Position numbers and translations under genes: made by a program
From: Bacteroidales bacterium
GTDB lineage: Bacteria > Bacteroidota > Bacteroidia > Bacteroidales > VadinHA17
Length of the DNA stretch: 64,000 bases
Direction: 5' to 3'
NCBI GenBank assembly: GCA_016715075.1
Contig: JADKBK010000019.1
Coordinates: 62,001-126,000, forward strand
Notes under the pieces: model-generated
What the model was told of the DNA's origin: nothing
Databases searched by the model: none
Seen by the model: only the letters and a program-made list of their open reading frames with translations
In this document: positions 27,034 through 36,838 of the stretch, one piece after another
How positions within the stretch are numbered: position 1 is the stretch's first letter
Layout: each line of letters opens with the position of its first letter

Positions 27034-28935
27034 ATGATTAGAGGTTGGAACAAACAAATGAGATTAAGCGCAGGAAATTTACTTCTCCCGGGCTTGATAT
27101 TTGTATTTCTTTTCTTCACAGCCCAATCCTATCCGGCAGGCATTCACAATGATGTACTTTCTTCCTATCGTTCCAATGCAACTGTAATCCTTTCCGGCTC
27201 TTCCGTTAACTTTTACATTTTACTACTTGTAATGCTGATTGTCATTTGTGTTGTGATATTATTCTTCTCGGTGAGGCTAAGAAAAGTTAATTTGCAGCTT
27301 AAAGGGAAGAACAGGCAGATACTTAATATAAATAATGACCTTCAGAAATTAAATAAAGAGCTGGAACTTCAGAAGGACCAGATCACAAAAGAATATTACG
27401 AATCGGATAAATTTTACAGGATGGTGGTGCAATCAGCAGATGACAGCATCTCATTCTTCGATAAAGACTGGACCCTGAAATATGCCAATGCCGCTTTTTT
27501 TAAACAGATAGGATATGAGAGGGATGAATATGAAACCATAGATCCTAAGGGTTTTATTCATCCTGACGATCAGGATTATCAGCCCAGAAGGGTTCAGACC
27601 CTCCTTAGTACCGGGTTTTTTGAAAGTGAGCTGAGACTGAGGCATAAGGACAATCATTATGTTAATCTGTCCACCCGGTCGGTAACTGTAAGAGATGACA
27701 ATGGAGAGGTGCTGGGATCGCTCACAATATCGCGCGATATAACCAAGCTAAAACAGACCCATGAAGCCCTTATTAAGGCTAATCTGGAATCGGAGGCTAG
27801 CAGTCGTCTTAAATCAAGCTTCCTGGCTAATATCTCTCATGAGATAAGAACTCCTTTGAACAGTGTGGTCGGCTTTGCAAACCTCTTGCTGGCAAATAAT
27901 CTGACACAGGAGGTGAGGGAAGACTATATTGAACACATAAACTATAACAGCGAAAAGCTGCTTCAGATAATTGGTGATATCATCGACCTGTCACGACTGG
28001 AGAGTTCACAGATTGAGATCTCGTATGAGGAGACTTCGCTTACCGGAATTGTCAATGAGATTATAGAAGATGCCAGGCAGGTGATCAAGCGAAATGAGAA
28101 GCCAATAATTCTGAATGTGAATAACAGGTTCACTGACAGCGGAGATCTGATCTTTACAGACAGGATATGGCTTAAAAGAGTATTGAATCATCTTATGGAT
28201 AATGCAGTGAAATTTACTCTTGACGGATCGATAGAGTTTTCATATATGCGTGAAAATGATAAGATTCTCTTTAAGATAAAAGATACAGGGATCGGTATCA
28301 ATAAAGAGAATCTCGGGAGAATTTTTGAAGAGTTCCGACAGGAAGTTGATGGTCATCACAGGCCATTTGAGGGTCTTGGTATCGGGTTAACTCTTGCAAA
28401 AGAGGTTGTTGAAAGAATGGGAGGAAGGATATTCGTTCAGTCTGAGAAAGGGATTGGTTCCGAATTCAGCTTCTCAATTCCCTACAGACCGGCCGGAAGC
28501 CCTAAAGTCAGGATTGTACCTGTAAGCAGTGAACAGGCTCAGAAACCAATAGACTGGAGCTATAAAAAATGCCTGCTTGTTGATGATAATAAGGATGTCC
28601 TTATTTACCTGCACAGGATATTGATCGATACGGGTGTTTCAGTAATAACTGCCCGCAGCGGTTTTGAAGCAATTGAACTGATCAAGGCGATACCGGATAT
28701 TGATGTTGTTTTACTCGATATGCAAATGCCTGAAATGAACGGTATTGAAGCCACAAAGGAGATCAGGAAAATCAGGAAGAACCTTCCAATAATAGCTCAG
28801 ACGGCATTTATCTTTGAAGATGATAAGGATATTATTCTCGAAGCTGGTTGCGATGCATGCCTTATCAAGCCTATCAAAAAAGAGCATCTCCTGAGTGTGA
28901 TGTCGGATTTTGTAAAATCAGACCATCCCCTTTAA
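27034..28935 (+). CDS. Hybrid histidine kinase (PAS-HisKA-HATPase-REC)
   Basis: From ATG 27034 the protein is 633 residues; a TTG at 26989 and an ATG at 27058 are alternative starts. It has a signal-like first membrane segment (about 17-36), a second membrane segment (about 60-82), a coiled coil (about 85-125), a PAS domain (about 128-245), HisKA with phospho-acceptor His269 in NISHEIRTPLNS, an HATPase domain (DNAVKF, DTGIGI, GLGIGL), and a C-terminal receiver with phospho-acceptor Asp562 in LLDMQMPEMNG. Only about 25 residues lie between the membrane segments, so it likely senses through PAS or the membrane. No output regulator is encoded next to it. Confidence 0.92.
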   Translation: MIRGWNKQMRLSAGNLLLPGLIFVFLFFTAQSYPAGIHNDVLSSYRSNATVILSGSSVNFYILLLVMLIVICVVILFFSVRLRKVNLQLKGKNRQILNINNDLQKLNKELELQKDQITKEYYESDKFYRMVVQSADDSISFFDKDWTLKYANAAFFKQIGYERDEYETIDPKGFIHPDDQDYQPRRVQTLLSTGFFESELRLRHKDNHYVNLSTRSVTVRDDNGEVLGSLTISRDITKLKQTHEALIKANLESEASSRLKSSFLANISHEIRTPLNSVVGFANLLLANNLTQEVREDYIEHINYNSEKLLQIIGDIIDLSRLESSQIEISYEETSLTGIVNEIIEDARQVIKRNEKPIILNVNNRFTDSGDLIFTDRIWLKRVLNHLMDNAVKFTLDGSIEFSYMRENDKILFKIKDTGIGINKENLGRIFEEFRQEVDGHHRPFEGLGIGLTLAKEVVERMGGRIFVQSEKGIGSEFSFSIPYRPAGSPKVRIVPVSSEQAQKPIDWSYKKCLLVDDNKDVLIYLHRILIDTGVSVITARSGFEAIELIKAIPDIDVVLLDMQMPEMNGIEATKEIRKIRKNLPIIAQTAFIFEDDKDIILEAGCDACLIKPIKKEHLLSVMSDFVKSDHPL

Positions 28936-28999
28936 TTATTTTTGATATTAAATTCTGCTTTTTTAAAGGTACATTGTACGGTGACTTATTTACCTACGA

Positions 29000-31264
29000 A
29001 TGACAGATAACAGGTTCGCAGATATTATTTTACCAATAGCTGTCCGGGGAAGATTCACCTACAGGATTCCTGATAATCTGATTGATAAGATCAGACCTGG
29101 CGTAAGAGTTACGGTTCCATTCGGAAGACAGAATCTTTATTCAGGAATAGTATGCAGCATTCATGACAGTCAACCCGATGTTAAGAACCTGAGAAGCATA
29201 ACCGAAGTCCCCGATCATGTTCCGTCAATAAATGAGATTCAGCTTAAGCTGTGGCTCTGGATTTCAGAGTATTACCTGTGCAGCGAAGGAGAAGTTATGA
29301 AGGCAGCCCTTCCTTCCGATTCAAGCCTGAGCAGCTACAGACCCAGGTTAGAGACATTTATAGGTCTTGCAGTAGATTTTACGGATGATGAGCTTAATGA
29401 GATGCTTGACAAGCTCTCAAAAGCTCCCCGTCAGCATGAACTGCTTTCAACATACATCCGGTTAACTGAATATTCAACCGGATCAGAGATTAAACTCTTA
29501 AGCAAACAGGTTCTCATATCTGAATCAAAATCCTCTCCTGCCATCCTTGATACACTTATCAGAAAAGGCATTTTAAGGTCAGTATCCTCAGCGGTGACGA
29601 GGCTAAGCCGTTCAGAAAGATCTGTTGAGCCGGTACATGCACTTAGTAATGCCCAGTCTGTTGCATTCGATTCAATCAAAAACCAGTTTAAGGAGAAAGA
29701 TATTGTACTTCTGCACGGTATAACCTCGAGCGGTAAAACTGAAATTTACATAAGGCTTATTGAGGAACAGCTGAATATGGGGAAGCAGGTTCTTTACATG
29801 CTTCCTGAAATTGCTCTCACCACACAGATCATACACAGGCTTAAGAAACACTTTGGTGAGATTACCGGAGTGTATCATTCACGGTTTAGTGATGCCGAGA
29901 AGGTGGAGATATGGAAAAAGGTCGCGGAGGATGACACTCAAAACGGTTACCGTCTTATCCTGGGAGTGAGATCCTCTCTATTCCTTCCTTTCAGCAACCT
30001 TGGACTTATTATTGTTGATGAAGAGCATGACGGATCCTACAAGCAACATGATCCTGCACCACGATATCATGCACGCGACACTGCTATCATGCTGGCAGCG
30101 CTTCATTCGTGTAAGACAATTCTTGGATCGGCTTCCCCTTCAGTAGAAAGTTATAATAATGCTGTTAATGGGAAATACGGACTTGCGGAATTAAAGGAAA
30201 GGTTTGGTCTGATCAAGCTACCGGGAATAGTGATTGCAAATACAAGGGAGGCCTACAGGAAGAAACTTATGGTTTCACATTTCACCCCTGAATTGCTTGA
30301 GGCTATGGATGATGCCCTGGGGAAGGAAGAACAGATAATCTTGTTCCAGAACAGAAGAGGTTTTTCCCCATATATTGAATGCTCCGAATGCGGCTGGATA
30401 CCTGTTTGTATTCAGTGCGCCGTAAATTTAACTTATCATAAGGGTATCCGCAGGCTGGTCTGCCACTATTGCGGCTACACAACGGGTGTTCCGGTTAAAT
30501 GCGGTAACTGTCATTCCACCGGAATGGTTACAAGGGGATTCGGTACCGAGAAAATTGAAGATGAGATAAAAATTGTTTTCCCTGATGCGAGGGTTGCACG
30601 TATGGATCAGGATTCAACACGGAAGAAAAACTCTTTCAACAGCATAATCAAAGCATTTGAGGATCGGAGGATTGATATCCTGATTGGCACTCAGATGATT
30701 TCAAAAGGCCTTGATTTTGAAAATCTTACAGTAGTGGGAATCTTAAATGCCGATAATATGCTGAACTTTCCCGATTTCAGGGCACATGAGAGAAGCTATC
30801 AACTGATGGAGCAGGTAAGCGGGAGAGCGGGCAGGAGACAGAAACAGGGCAAAGTGGTAATCCAGACTGCAGACCCCACCAACAGGATCATCAGACTTGT
30901 TCTCAGGCATGATTATGAAGGCTTATTCAGATCGCAGGCTGAAGAACGAACGACTTTCAATTATCCCCCCTTCTGCAGAATGGTCAGATTGAACATTAAG
31001 CATAAGGACAGATCCTTGCTTAACCATTATGCTGATATTCTGGGAAATGACCTGAGGACAATTTTCGGTAAACGTGTTCTGGGTCCTGAATTCCCCCTGA
31101 TTGGCCAGGTACAGCTATGGTATATCAAAACGATTCTTATAAAGATCGAGAGGGAGAAGCCTCCGGCCAATGCTAAAAAGCGTATACTGGAAGCGATTGA
31201 CAGACTCGAAAAGGAAAAGGGAGCTTCATCGCTTAAGATAGCAATTGATGTTGATCCATATTGA
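29000..31264 (+). CDS. priA: Primosomal protein N' (replication restart helicase)
   Basis: PriA restarts collapsed replication forks. The 754-residue protein has the N-terminal 3'-BD (about 1-100), Walker A HGITSSGKTEIY (near 240), DEEH (near 340), the zinc-binding region with eight Cys (CSECGWIPVCIQC, CHYCG, CGNCHS, near 460-510) and helicase motifs DQDSTRKKN and GTQMISKGLDFENL. Length and all motifs are normal. Confidence 0.95.
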   Translation: MTDNRFADIILPIAVRGRFTYRIPDNLIDKIRPGVRVTVPFGRQNLYSGIVCSIHDSQPDVKNLRSITEVPDHVPSINEIQLKLWLWISEYYLCSEGEVMKAALPSDSSLSSYRPRLETFIGLAVDFTDDELNEMLDKLSKAPRQHELLSTYIRLTEYSTGSEIKLLSKQVLISESKSSPAILDTLIRKGILRSVSSAVTRLSRSERSVEPVHALSNAQSVAFDSIKNQFKEKDIVLLHGITSSGKTEIYIRLIEEQLNMGKQVLYMLPEIALTTQIIHRLKKHFGEITGVYHSRFSDAEKVEIWKKVAEDDTQNGYRLILGVRSSLFLPFSNLGLIIVDEEHDGSYKQHDPAPRYHARDTAIMLAALHSCKTILGSASPSVESYNNAVNGKYGLAELKERFGLIKLPGIVIANTREAYRKKLMVSHFTPELLEAMDDALGKEEQIILFQNRRGFSPYIECSECGWIPVCIQCAVNLTYHKGIRRLVCHYCGYTTGVPVKCGNCHSTGMVTRGFGTEKIEDEIKIVFPDARVARMDQDSTRKKNSFNSIIKAFEDRRIDILIGTQMISKGLDFENLTVVGILNADNMLNFPDFRAHERSYQLMEQVSGRAGRRQKQGKVVIQTADPTNRIIRLVLRHDYEGLFRSQAEERTTFNYPPFCRMVRLNIKHKDRSLLNHYADILGNDLRTIFGKRVLGPEFPLIGQVQLWYIKTILIKIEREKPPANAKKRILEAIDRLEKEKGASSLKIAIDVDPY

Positions 31265-31289
31265 TGAGAACAAAAGTAAAAAGTTAAAA

Positions 31290-31397
31290 AGTCCATGGGG
31301 CTGTAGAAAAAGTCCTCTGTGTAACTCTGTGAAGCCTCTGTGCCCTCTGTGTAAGTTTTTAACTTATTGTTACACAGAGTCCCGATAGTTATCGGGA
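31290..31397. repeat. Dispersed TCTGTGTAA-type repeat with TCCCGATAG palindrome
   Basis: A stretch of short imperfect repeats of the CTCTGTGTAA / CCTCTGTG type ends in the palindrome TCCCGATAGTTATCGGGA (31380-31397). Related stretches lie near 23090-23190, 42500-42760 and 58715-58765. Confidence 0.65.
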
Positions 31398-31427
31398 AGG
31401 GGTGGGTTATATTTAGGAAAAACATAC

Positions 31428-31435
31428 TATTTTTG
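31428..31435 (+). promoter_or_regulatory. -7 element for the DUF6165 / GT9 operon
   Basis: TATTTTTG matches TAnnTTTG, 19 bp before the DUF6165 start codon. The -33 region is unclear because the repeat palindrome ends just upstream. Confidence 0.45.
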
Positions 31436-31454
31436 AATTGATAATTTTCATACC

Positions 31455-31826
31455 ATGAAAATAGAAGTTTCAAACGGCGAGATCATAGATAAGCTGACAA
31501 TCATCCAGATAAAGCTGGAAAGGATAAAAGATAAAGCCAAGCTTGTCAACCTGCAGAAGGAGTATGATGAGCTTATATCTGCAACAACGTCGATACTATC
31601 CACGACTGATCCTTTATATTCAGCTCTTTATGAGGTGAATTGCGAACTATGGGATATTGAAGACAAGATCCGCGACCTTGAAAGGAAAAAGGATTTTGGG
31701 GAGGAATTTGTTTCGACAGCCAGAGCTGTCTATTTCAAAAACGACAAGAGGTCTGAAATTAAAAGGGAAATAAATGTAAAGACCTCTTCAGGTCTTATAG
31801 AGGAAAAATCATACGAAAAATATTAA
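31455..31826 (+). CDS. DUF6165 family protein
   Basis: The 123-residue protein starts MKIEVSNGEIIDKLTIIQIKLERI, the signature of DUF6165, and is largely helical and charged. The family has no known function but is often beside lipopolysaccharide or polysaccharide glycosyltransferase genes, as here: the GT9 gene starts two bases after its stop. Confidence 0.75.
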   Translation: MKIEVSNGEIIDKLTIIQIKLERIKDKAKLVNLQKEYDELISATTSILSTTDPLYSALYEVNCELWDIEDKIRDLERKKDFGEEFVSTARAVYFKNDKRSEIKREINVKTSSGLIEEKSYEKY

Positions 31827-31827
31827 G

Positions 31828-32880
31828 ATGCGCCTCCTGGTAATAAGAACATCTGCAATGGGTGATGTGGCACTTACTACTCCCGTATTAAGGGCATTAA
31901 GCCAGCATTATCCTGATGTTGAAATTGTACTCGTTACCAGGCAGGTTTTCAAACCGTTTTTCTACTCAATAAACGGACTCTCTCTATTTTTCATAGATAT
32001 CAGGAAAAGACATAAGGGATTTGCAGGACTTGTAAGGCTTTGTGGTGATATTTCCGCGACCGGCAGTTTTGATGCCATTATTGATCTGCATGATGTTCTG
32101 AGGTCAAAAATTTTAAGGTTTTTATTCGCCCTTAAAGGGGTTCCTTCATTTGTAATTGATAAAGGCCGGCGAGAGAAACGCTCGGTCATATCCGGTAAAA
32201 CCAGGACAAAACTGAAACATTCTGTCGAGAGGTATACTGAAGCTTTTGCCGGGGCAGGATTTCAGATAAGCAGGACAAGCGGCCCCTGGATAATTCCCGA
32301 TCCTGCAGCCATTGTTAAAATTCATTCAATGGCCGGTTCCATGACTGAGCTTAAAATAGGTGTTGCCCCCTATGCAAAGCATAAGCTTAAAATGTGGCCT
32401 GAGAAGTATATGGTAAGGCTTCTTGGCTTGATAGCGGAAAAATATAATGCACGGTTCTTTCTCTTTGGAGGCAATGAAGAATCGGAGAAGCTGTCAGTCT
32501 TTCAGACTTTGATAGAGGGTTCGGTAAATACTGCAGGCAAATTAGCACTGGATGAGGAGCTGGCTCTTATGAGCCGTCTGGATATGATGATAGCAATGGA
32601 TTCTTCAAATATGCATATGGCGGCGCTTCTTGGGACAAAAGTCGTTTCTATATGGGGAGGAACAGATCCGGTAACAGGATTCGGAGCGTGGATGCAACCG
32701 GATGATCATTTTATCAGAATTCCGGTCGACGAACTTACATGCCGGCCATGTACGATATATGGGAAAGGAGAATGTGCCCGGGGTGACCATGCCTGCATGA
32801 ACTGGCTTACACCTGAAATTGTCTTCAGAAAGATCAACAGGCTGGGAATATTGTATCTCCCTCCCGCAGAAACAGTTTAA
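31828..32880 (+). CDS. Glycosyltransferase family 9 (heptosyltransferase-like)
   Basis: The 350-residue protein has the GT-B fold of ADP-heptose:LPS heptosyltransferases: N-terminal RTSAMGDVALTTPVLRAL, a central VAPYAKHKLKMWP, and C-terminal MDSSNMHMAALLGTKVVSIWGGTDP. It probably adds a sugar to the lipopolysaccharide core. The C-terminal Cys-rich segment (CRPCTIYGKGECARGDHACM) is common in Bacteroidota members. Co-transcribed with the DUF6165 gene. Confidence 0.88.
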   Translation: MRLLVIRTSAMGDVALTTPVLRALSQHYPDVEIVLVTRQVFKPFFYSINGLSLFFIDIRKRHKGFAGLVRLCGDISATGSFDAIIDLHDVLRSKILRFLFALKGVPSFVIDKGRREKRSVISGKTRTKLKHSVERYTEAFAGAGFQISRTSGPWIIPDPAAIVKIHSMAGSMTELKIGVAPYAKHKLKMWPEKYMVRLLGLIAEKYNARFFLFGGNEESEKLSVFQTLIEGSVNTAGKLALDEELALMSRLDMMIAMDSSNMHMAALLGTKVVSIWGGTDPVTGFGAWMQPDDHFIRIPVDELTCRPCTIYGKGECARGDHACMNWLTPEIVFRKINRLGILYLPPAETV

Positions 32881-33052
32881 CAAACCTTTTCCTGAGTCGG
32901 TGTTTAACCTTTGATTAACCCGTGTTTTAATAACTTATTTATCATCAGTTGCTGCAAGGGATATAAGGCGGAGGAATTAATGACTTCCTGCATTTGTCTT
33001 TTCAAACTCAGATAAAATCTTTACCTTTAAATATTGATTTAATTAACTAACT

Positions 33053-35410
33053 ATGAACTTTGAAGAGCACACGCATAAAGGATTAGGGAAATTTACCTCC
33101 GGGACATCAAAACGAAGATTCATTATCGCCCTGGTATCACTTTTTATTATTATGGCAGGAGTATTTCTTCAGGATCATTTTAAAAAGGTTGAGAAGAAAG
33201 ATCCGGTTGACTTGGTAAATCCCCTGATGGGTACCGATTCCGAATTCAGGTTATCAAACGGGAATACCTATCCGGCAATTGCCCTTCCCTGGGGGATGAA
33301 TTTCTGGACCCCACAGACCCGCAGGATGGGGGATGGATGGGCATACACATATAATGATTATAAGATTATGGGGATTAAGCAGACTCATCAGCCGAGTCCC
33401 TGGATAAATGATTATGCAGCCTTCTCATTCATGCCTGTTAGCGGCAGGGTAAAGATAGATGAGACTGAAAGAGCATCATGGTTCTCACATAAGGCTGAAG
33501 TGGTTAAACCTTATTATTACAGTGTTTATCTGGCTGATTATGACATTACTGCTGAGGTAACACCTACTGAAAGGTCAGCTGTCTTCCGGTTTACATTCCC
33601 CGAAAGTGATTCTTCATATGTTCTTTTGGATGGTTTTAATATGGGATCGATGGTGAAGATAATCCCTGCTGAAAGAAAGGTCATTGGCTATTGTCGCAAC
33701 AACGCAGGGGGAGTCCCTTCCAATTTTCATAATTATTTTGTTGCTGTATTCGATAAGCAATTTGCCTCTTCATCAACATGGCATGGTGATACACTGGATC
33801 TTAATGATCTTGAATCGGAAGGGGATCACGCCGGAGCAGTTCTCGGGTTTAAAACAAAAAGAGGTGAGAAGGTTACAGTAAAAGTAGCCTCCTCATTCAT
33901 TAGTCCTGAGCAGGCATTGATTAATCTTGACCGGGAGATAGGAGGAAAGGATTTTGAAACAATAAAAAAAGATGGCAGGGAGGCCTGGAACAAGCAGCTG
34001 AGCAGGCTCGAAGTAGATGGCGGCACCGCCGACCAGCAGAGAACTTTCTATTCCTGTCTGTACAGGATCATTCTGTTTCCTCGTCAGTTCTATGAGCTCA
34101 ATGACAAGAATGAGATTATTCATTACAGTCCTTATAACGGAGAAGTACTTCCGGGTTACATGTATACTGACAATGGATTCTGGGATACCTTCAGGGCACT
34201 CTTTCCCTTTTTCACACTTATGTACCCTGATGTCAACAGCAGGATAATGGAAGGGCTGGTAAATACATACAAGGAGAGTGGATGGCTGCCCGAGTGGGCA
34301 AGTCCGGGCCACCGGAATTGTATGATAGGTTCAAATTCGGCCTCTCTCATAGCAGATTCTTATACCAAAGGGATCAGGGGCTACGATATAGAGACCCTTT
34401 ACCAGGCTATAATAAAGAATACCAAGGGAGCAGGCCCTGTCCCTTCAGTCGGAAGGCTTGGCGCAGAATATTACAATGATCTGGGATATGTTCCTTATAA
34501 TGTTGGAATAAATGAAAATGCTGCGCGGACACTTGAGTATGCCTATGCCGATTTTTGCATCTGGCAGCTGGCCAGGGCCCTTGGAAAACCACAATCGGAA
34601 ATTGATATTTATGCTGCCAGGGCAATGAATTATAAGAATGTTTATGATGAAGGACAGAAGCTTATGCGCGGGCGTAATCAGGATGGCACTTTTCAATCGC
34701 CTTTCAGTCCGTATAAATGGGGAGACGCCTTTACAGAAGGTAACAGCTGGCATTATACATGGAGTGTGTTTCAGGATATTGAAGGACTGGTCAGGCTGAT
34801 GGGCGGCAGGGAGAATTTCACCGCAATGCTCGATTCTGTATTTCAGGTTCCTCCGGTCTTCGATGCTTCTTATTACGGACAGGTTATTCACGAGATACGA
34901 GAGATGCAGGTTACTAATATGGGCAATTATGCTCATGGCAATCAGCCTATTCAGCATATGATCTACCTTTACAACTATGCCGGACAACCATGGAAAACAC
35001 AGTTTCGGGTAAGAGAAGTGCTTGACAAGCTATATAATTATACCCCTGACGGATATTGCGGCGATGAGGATAATGGCCAGACATCCGCCTGGTATGTCTT
35101 CTCCGCCCTGGGCTTTTATCCTGTTACTCCCGGATCTGGGGAATATGTTTTCGGTTCCCCATTATTCGAAAGGGTTACGTTAAAATTTGAAAACGGCAAG
35201 GAGCTGGTTATCAGGGCGCAGAAAAACAGCAATGAGAATATTTATGTTAAATACATAAAATTCAACGGGAAACCGATAACTGAAAACTTCATCAAACATA
35301 GCGATCTTCTCAGGGGAGGCACACTGATCTACGGAATGAGCCCGCAGCCTGAAAAGGAGAGAGGCGTGGATGAGGAAGCATTTCCGTATTCTATGAGCAT
35401 GGAGAAATAG
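33053..35410 (+). CDS. Glycoside hydrolase family 92 (alpha-mannosidase)
   Basis: The 785-residue protein has an N-terminal membrane anchor or signal (about 24-41) and a complete GH92 domain. Landmarks are NPLMGTDSEFRLSNGNTYPAIALPWGMN near 55, the QTHQPSPWINDYA segment, DGFWDTFRA-type DNGFWDTFRALFPFF near 375, EGNSWHYTWSVFQD near 565, and GYCGDEDNGQTSAWYVFSALGFYPV near 660. GH92 enzymes are Ca2+-dependent exo-mannosidases acting on N-glycan mannose. The exact linkage cannot be told. It opens the glycan-oriented region but has no adjacent SusC/SusD pair. Confidence 0.92.
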   Translation: MNFEEHTHKGLGKFTSGTSKRRFIIALVSLFIIMAGVFLQDHFKKVEKKDPVDLVNPLMGTDSEFRLSNGNTYPAIALPWGMNFWTPQTRRMGDGWAYTYNDYKIMGIKQTHQPSPWINDYAAFSFMPVSGRVKIDETERASWFSHKAEVVKPYYYSVYLADYDITAEVTPTERSAVFRFTFPESDSSYVLLDGFNMGSMVKIIPAERKVIGYCRNNAGGVPSNFHNYFVAVFDKQFASSSTWHGDTLDLNDLESEGDHAGAVLGFKTKRGEKVTVKVASSFISPEQALINLDREIGGKDFETIKKDGREAWNKQLSRLEVDGGTADQQRTFYSCLYRIILFPRQFYELNDKNEIIHYSPYNGEVLPGYMYTDNGFWDTFRALFPFFTLMYPDVNSRIMEGLVNTYKESGWLPEWASPGHRNCMIGSNSASLIADSYTKGIRGYDIETLYQAIIKNTKGAGPVPSVGRLGAEYYNDLGYVPYNVGINENAARTLEYAYADFCIWQLARALGKPQSEIDIYAARAMNYKNVYDEGQKLMRGRNQDGTFQSPFSPYKWGDAFTEGNSWHYTWSVFQDIEGLVRLMGGRENFTAMLDSVFQVPPVFDASYYGQVIHEIREMQVTNMGNYAHGNQPIQHMIYLYNYAGQPWKTQFRVREVLDKLYNYTPDGYCGDEDNGQTSAWYVFSALGFYPVTPGSGEYVFGSPLFERVTLKFENGKELVIRAQKNSNENIYVKYIKFNGKPITENFIKHSDLLRGGTLIYGMSPQPEKERGVDEEAFPYSMSMEK

Positions 35411-35447
35411 CCCTCCATTGATTTCCATTTCGCATGAATGGGATATT

Positions 35448-35519
35448 GTAGGGACAGGTCGCGACCTGTCCCTACCGTAATGTTCCTATCTATTAGTAGT
35501 GCCGGGTCGCGACCCGGCA
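35448..35519. repeat. Pair of perfect palindromes (TCGCGA-centred)
   Basis: A 28-bp perfect palindrome (35448-35475, each half GTAGGGACAGGTCG or its complement) is followed by a 20-bp one (35500-35519, half TGCCGGGTCG). Their centres are 48 bp apart. There is no T-tract. Architecture mirrors the pair at 16115-16182. Confidence 0.9.
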
Positions 35520-35625
35520 GGTTTATCATTCTCTTTGTTAGATTTAACCCCTAAGACGTCCTTAGTACTAAGGTGGTCGGTATAAAGTGCGTTGAGGCGG
35601 TGAGTTCGTATGATTTAAATAAAAT

Positions 35626-36813
35626 CTAAAGCTTCAGCTTAATACCAAATCTCACGAGTAAAGCCGTTAAACCTACCATCAGCAGAGCCCATACAATTGA
35701 CCCGGCAATCACTACCAATGGCATATCTGATTGTTTATAGAACAGGATTGGCACAGAAGTACTGAAGATAATATAGTATAGAATATCAGGTGCCAGGTAT
35801 GTGGTAAGCGAATTTTCACCCGCCGGTTTCAGGAAGAATGTCCATTTTGTCTGCTTTTTTATATCGATGATCCAGTATAGGAGTGCGAAGAGAATCATGC
35901 TGATCCCGTTGCAAAGGAAACCCCAGCTCGGTGTCGCTTTAATTTTGGATATTATGAACCAGTTTCGCAGGATAAATCCTGCTATAATGCAAAAGATCCC
36001 TATGGCCACAATAGTCAGAATTGTCTTACGATAGTCGGCTGAGAGTTTTTTCAGGATCAGCGTTGTAAGTAATCCGGAGATGACTATAAACGGGACATTA
36101 CCCTCAAGTATGACACCCAGGACTGGTTTCAGGGGCTTAAGGAAATCCAGGAGGTTAAGTTGTGAAAGGATGTTAAGGCCCAGAAAGAAGAGTAATGCTA
36201 CAGCGGTATTCAGGATATTATCGCGGATAGCAAGATATGTGAGTGCTGAAACCAGATAGCCCCAGCCTATCAGTCCCAGTATTCCCCACCAGCCTGTGAT
36301 GAGGGAACCATCGTTAACCACCTGCCCCGAACGGAATCTGAAAACCAGAAATACCAGCAATGCCACTCCTGCCAGTTTAAGTCCTGCAATTGTGAAGAAA
36401 TTTGTTTCAGTTTCCTGATATTTATTCCATATAAGAAATACCCCTATTATCATAAGTATCGACCAGAGGTTTTCGCTCATTCCTGTAAACTCAGCGTTCA
36501 CTCTTCCTGAGTTCAGCGACAGGACCCCGATTATAAGCAGGCTTATCGATCTTATTACTATATGTCTTACAAGAGAATATGTGTCTTCCCCCTTTGATAT
36601 CCTGTTGCCTATTGAATAGGGGATTGCCATCCCTACCATAAACAGGAATCCCGGAAATACCCAGTCGGCAAGTCCCATGCCGTCAAAATCAGCTTTCATA
36701 TGGCCAAGCCATGCCGGCACTCCGGGCATATAGAGATCATTTACGAAGAGCATCAGGACCAGTGTAAGTCCTCTCATGATGTCGATTGAGTAGATACGGT
36801 TATTTTGTGTCAT
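35626..36813 (-). CDS. DUF5009 multi-pass membrane protein (HGSNAT-like acyltransferase)
   Basis: The 395-residue protein has about ten or eleven membrane segments and starts RIYSIDIMRGLTLVLMLFVND, the signature of DUF5009, which is related to heparan-alpha-glucosaminide N-acetyltransferase and other membrane sugar acyltransferases. FDGMGLADWVFPGFLFMVGMAIP follows. These proteins may acetylate sugars across the inner membrane; the substrate is not known. It is the downstream one of a tandem pair, with a 25-bp gap, and glycosidase genes flank both. Confidence 0.85.
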   Translation of the reverse strand: MTQNNRIYSIDIMRGLTLVLMLFVNDLYMPGVPAWLGHMKADFDGMGLADWVFPGFLFMVGMAIPYSIGNRISKGEDTYSLVRHIVIRSISLLIIGVLSLNSGRVNAEFTGMSENLWSILMIIGVFLIWNKYQETETNFFTIAGLKLAGVALLVFLVFRFRSGQVVNDGSLITGWWGILGLIGWGYLVSALTYLAIRDNILNTAVALLFFLGLNILSQLNLLDFLKPLKPVLGVILEGNVPFIVISGLLTTLILKKLSADYRKTILTIVAIGIFCIIAGFILRNWFIISKIKATPSWGFLCNGISMILFALLYWIIDIKKQTKWTFFLKPAGENSLTTYLAPDILYYIIFSTSVPILFYKQSDMPLVVIAGSIVWALLMVGLTALLVRFGIKLKL

Positions 36814-36838
36814 ATTATAATCAATAGATTCAAAGTAT

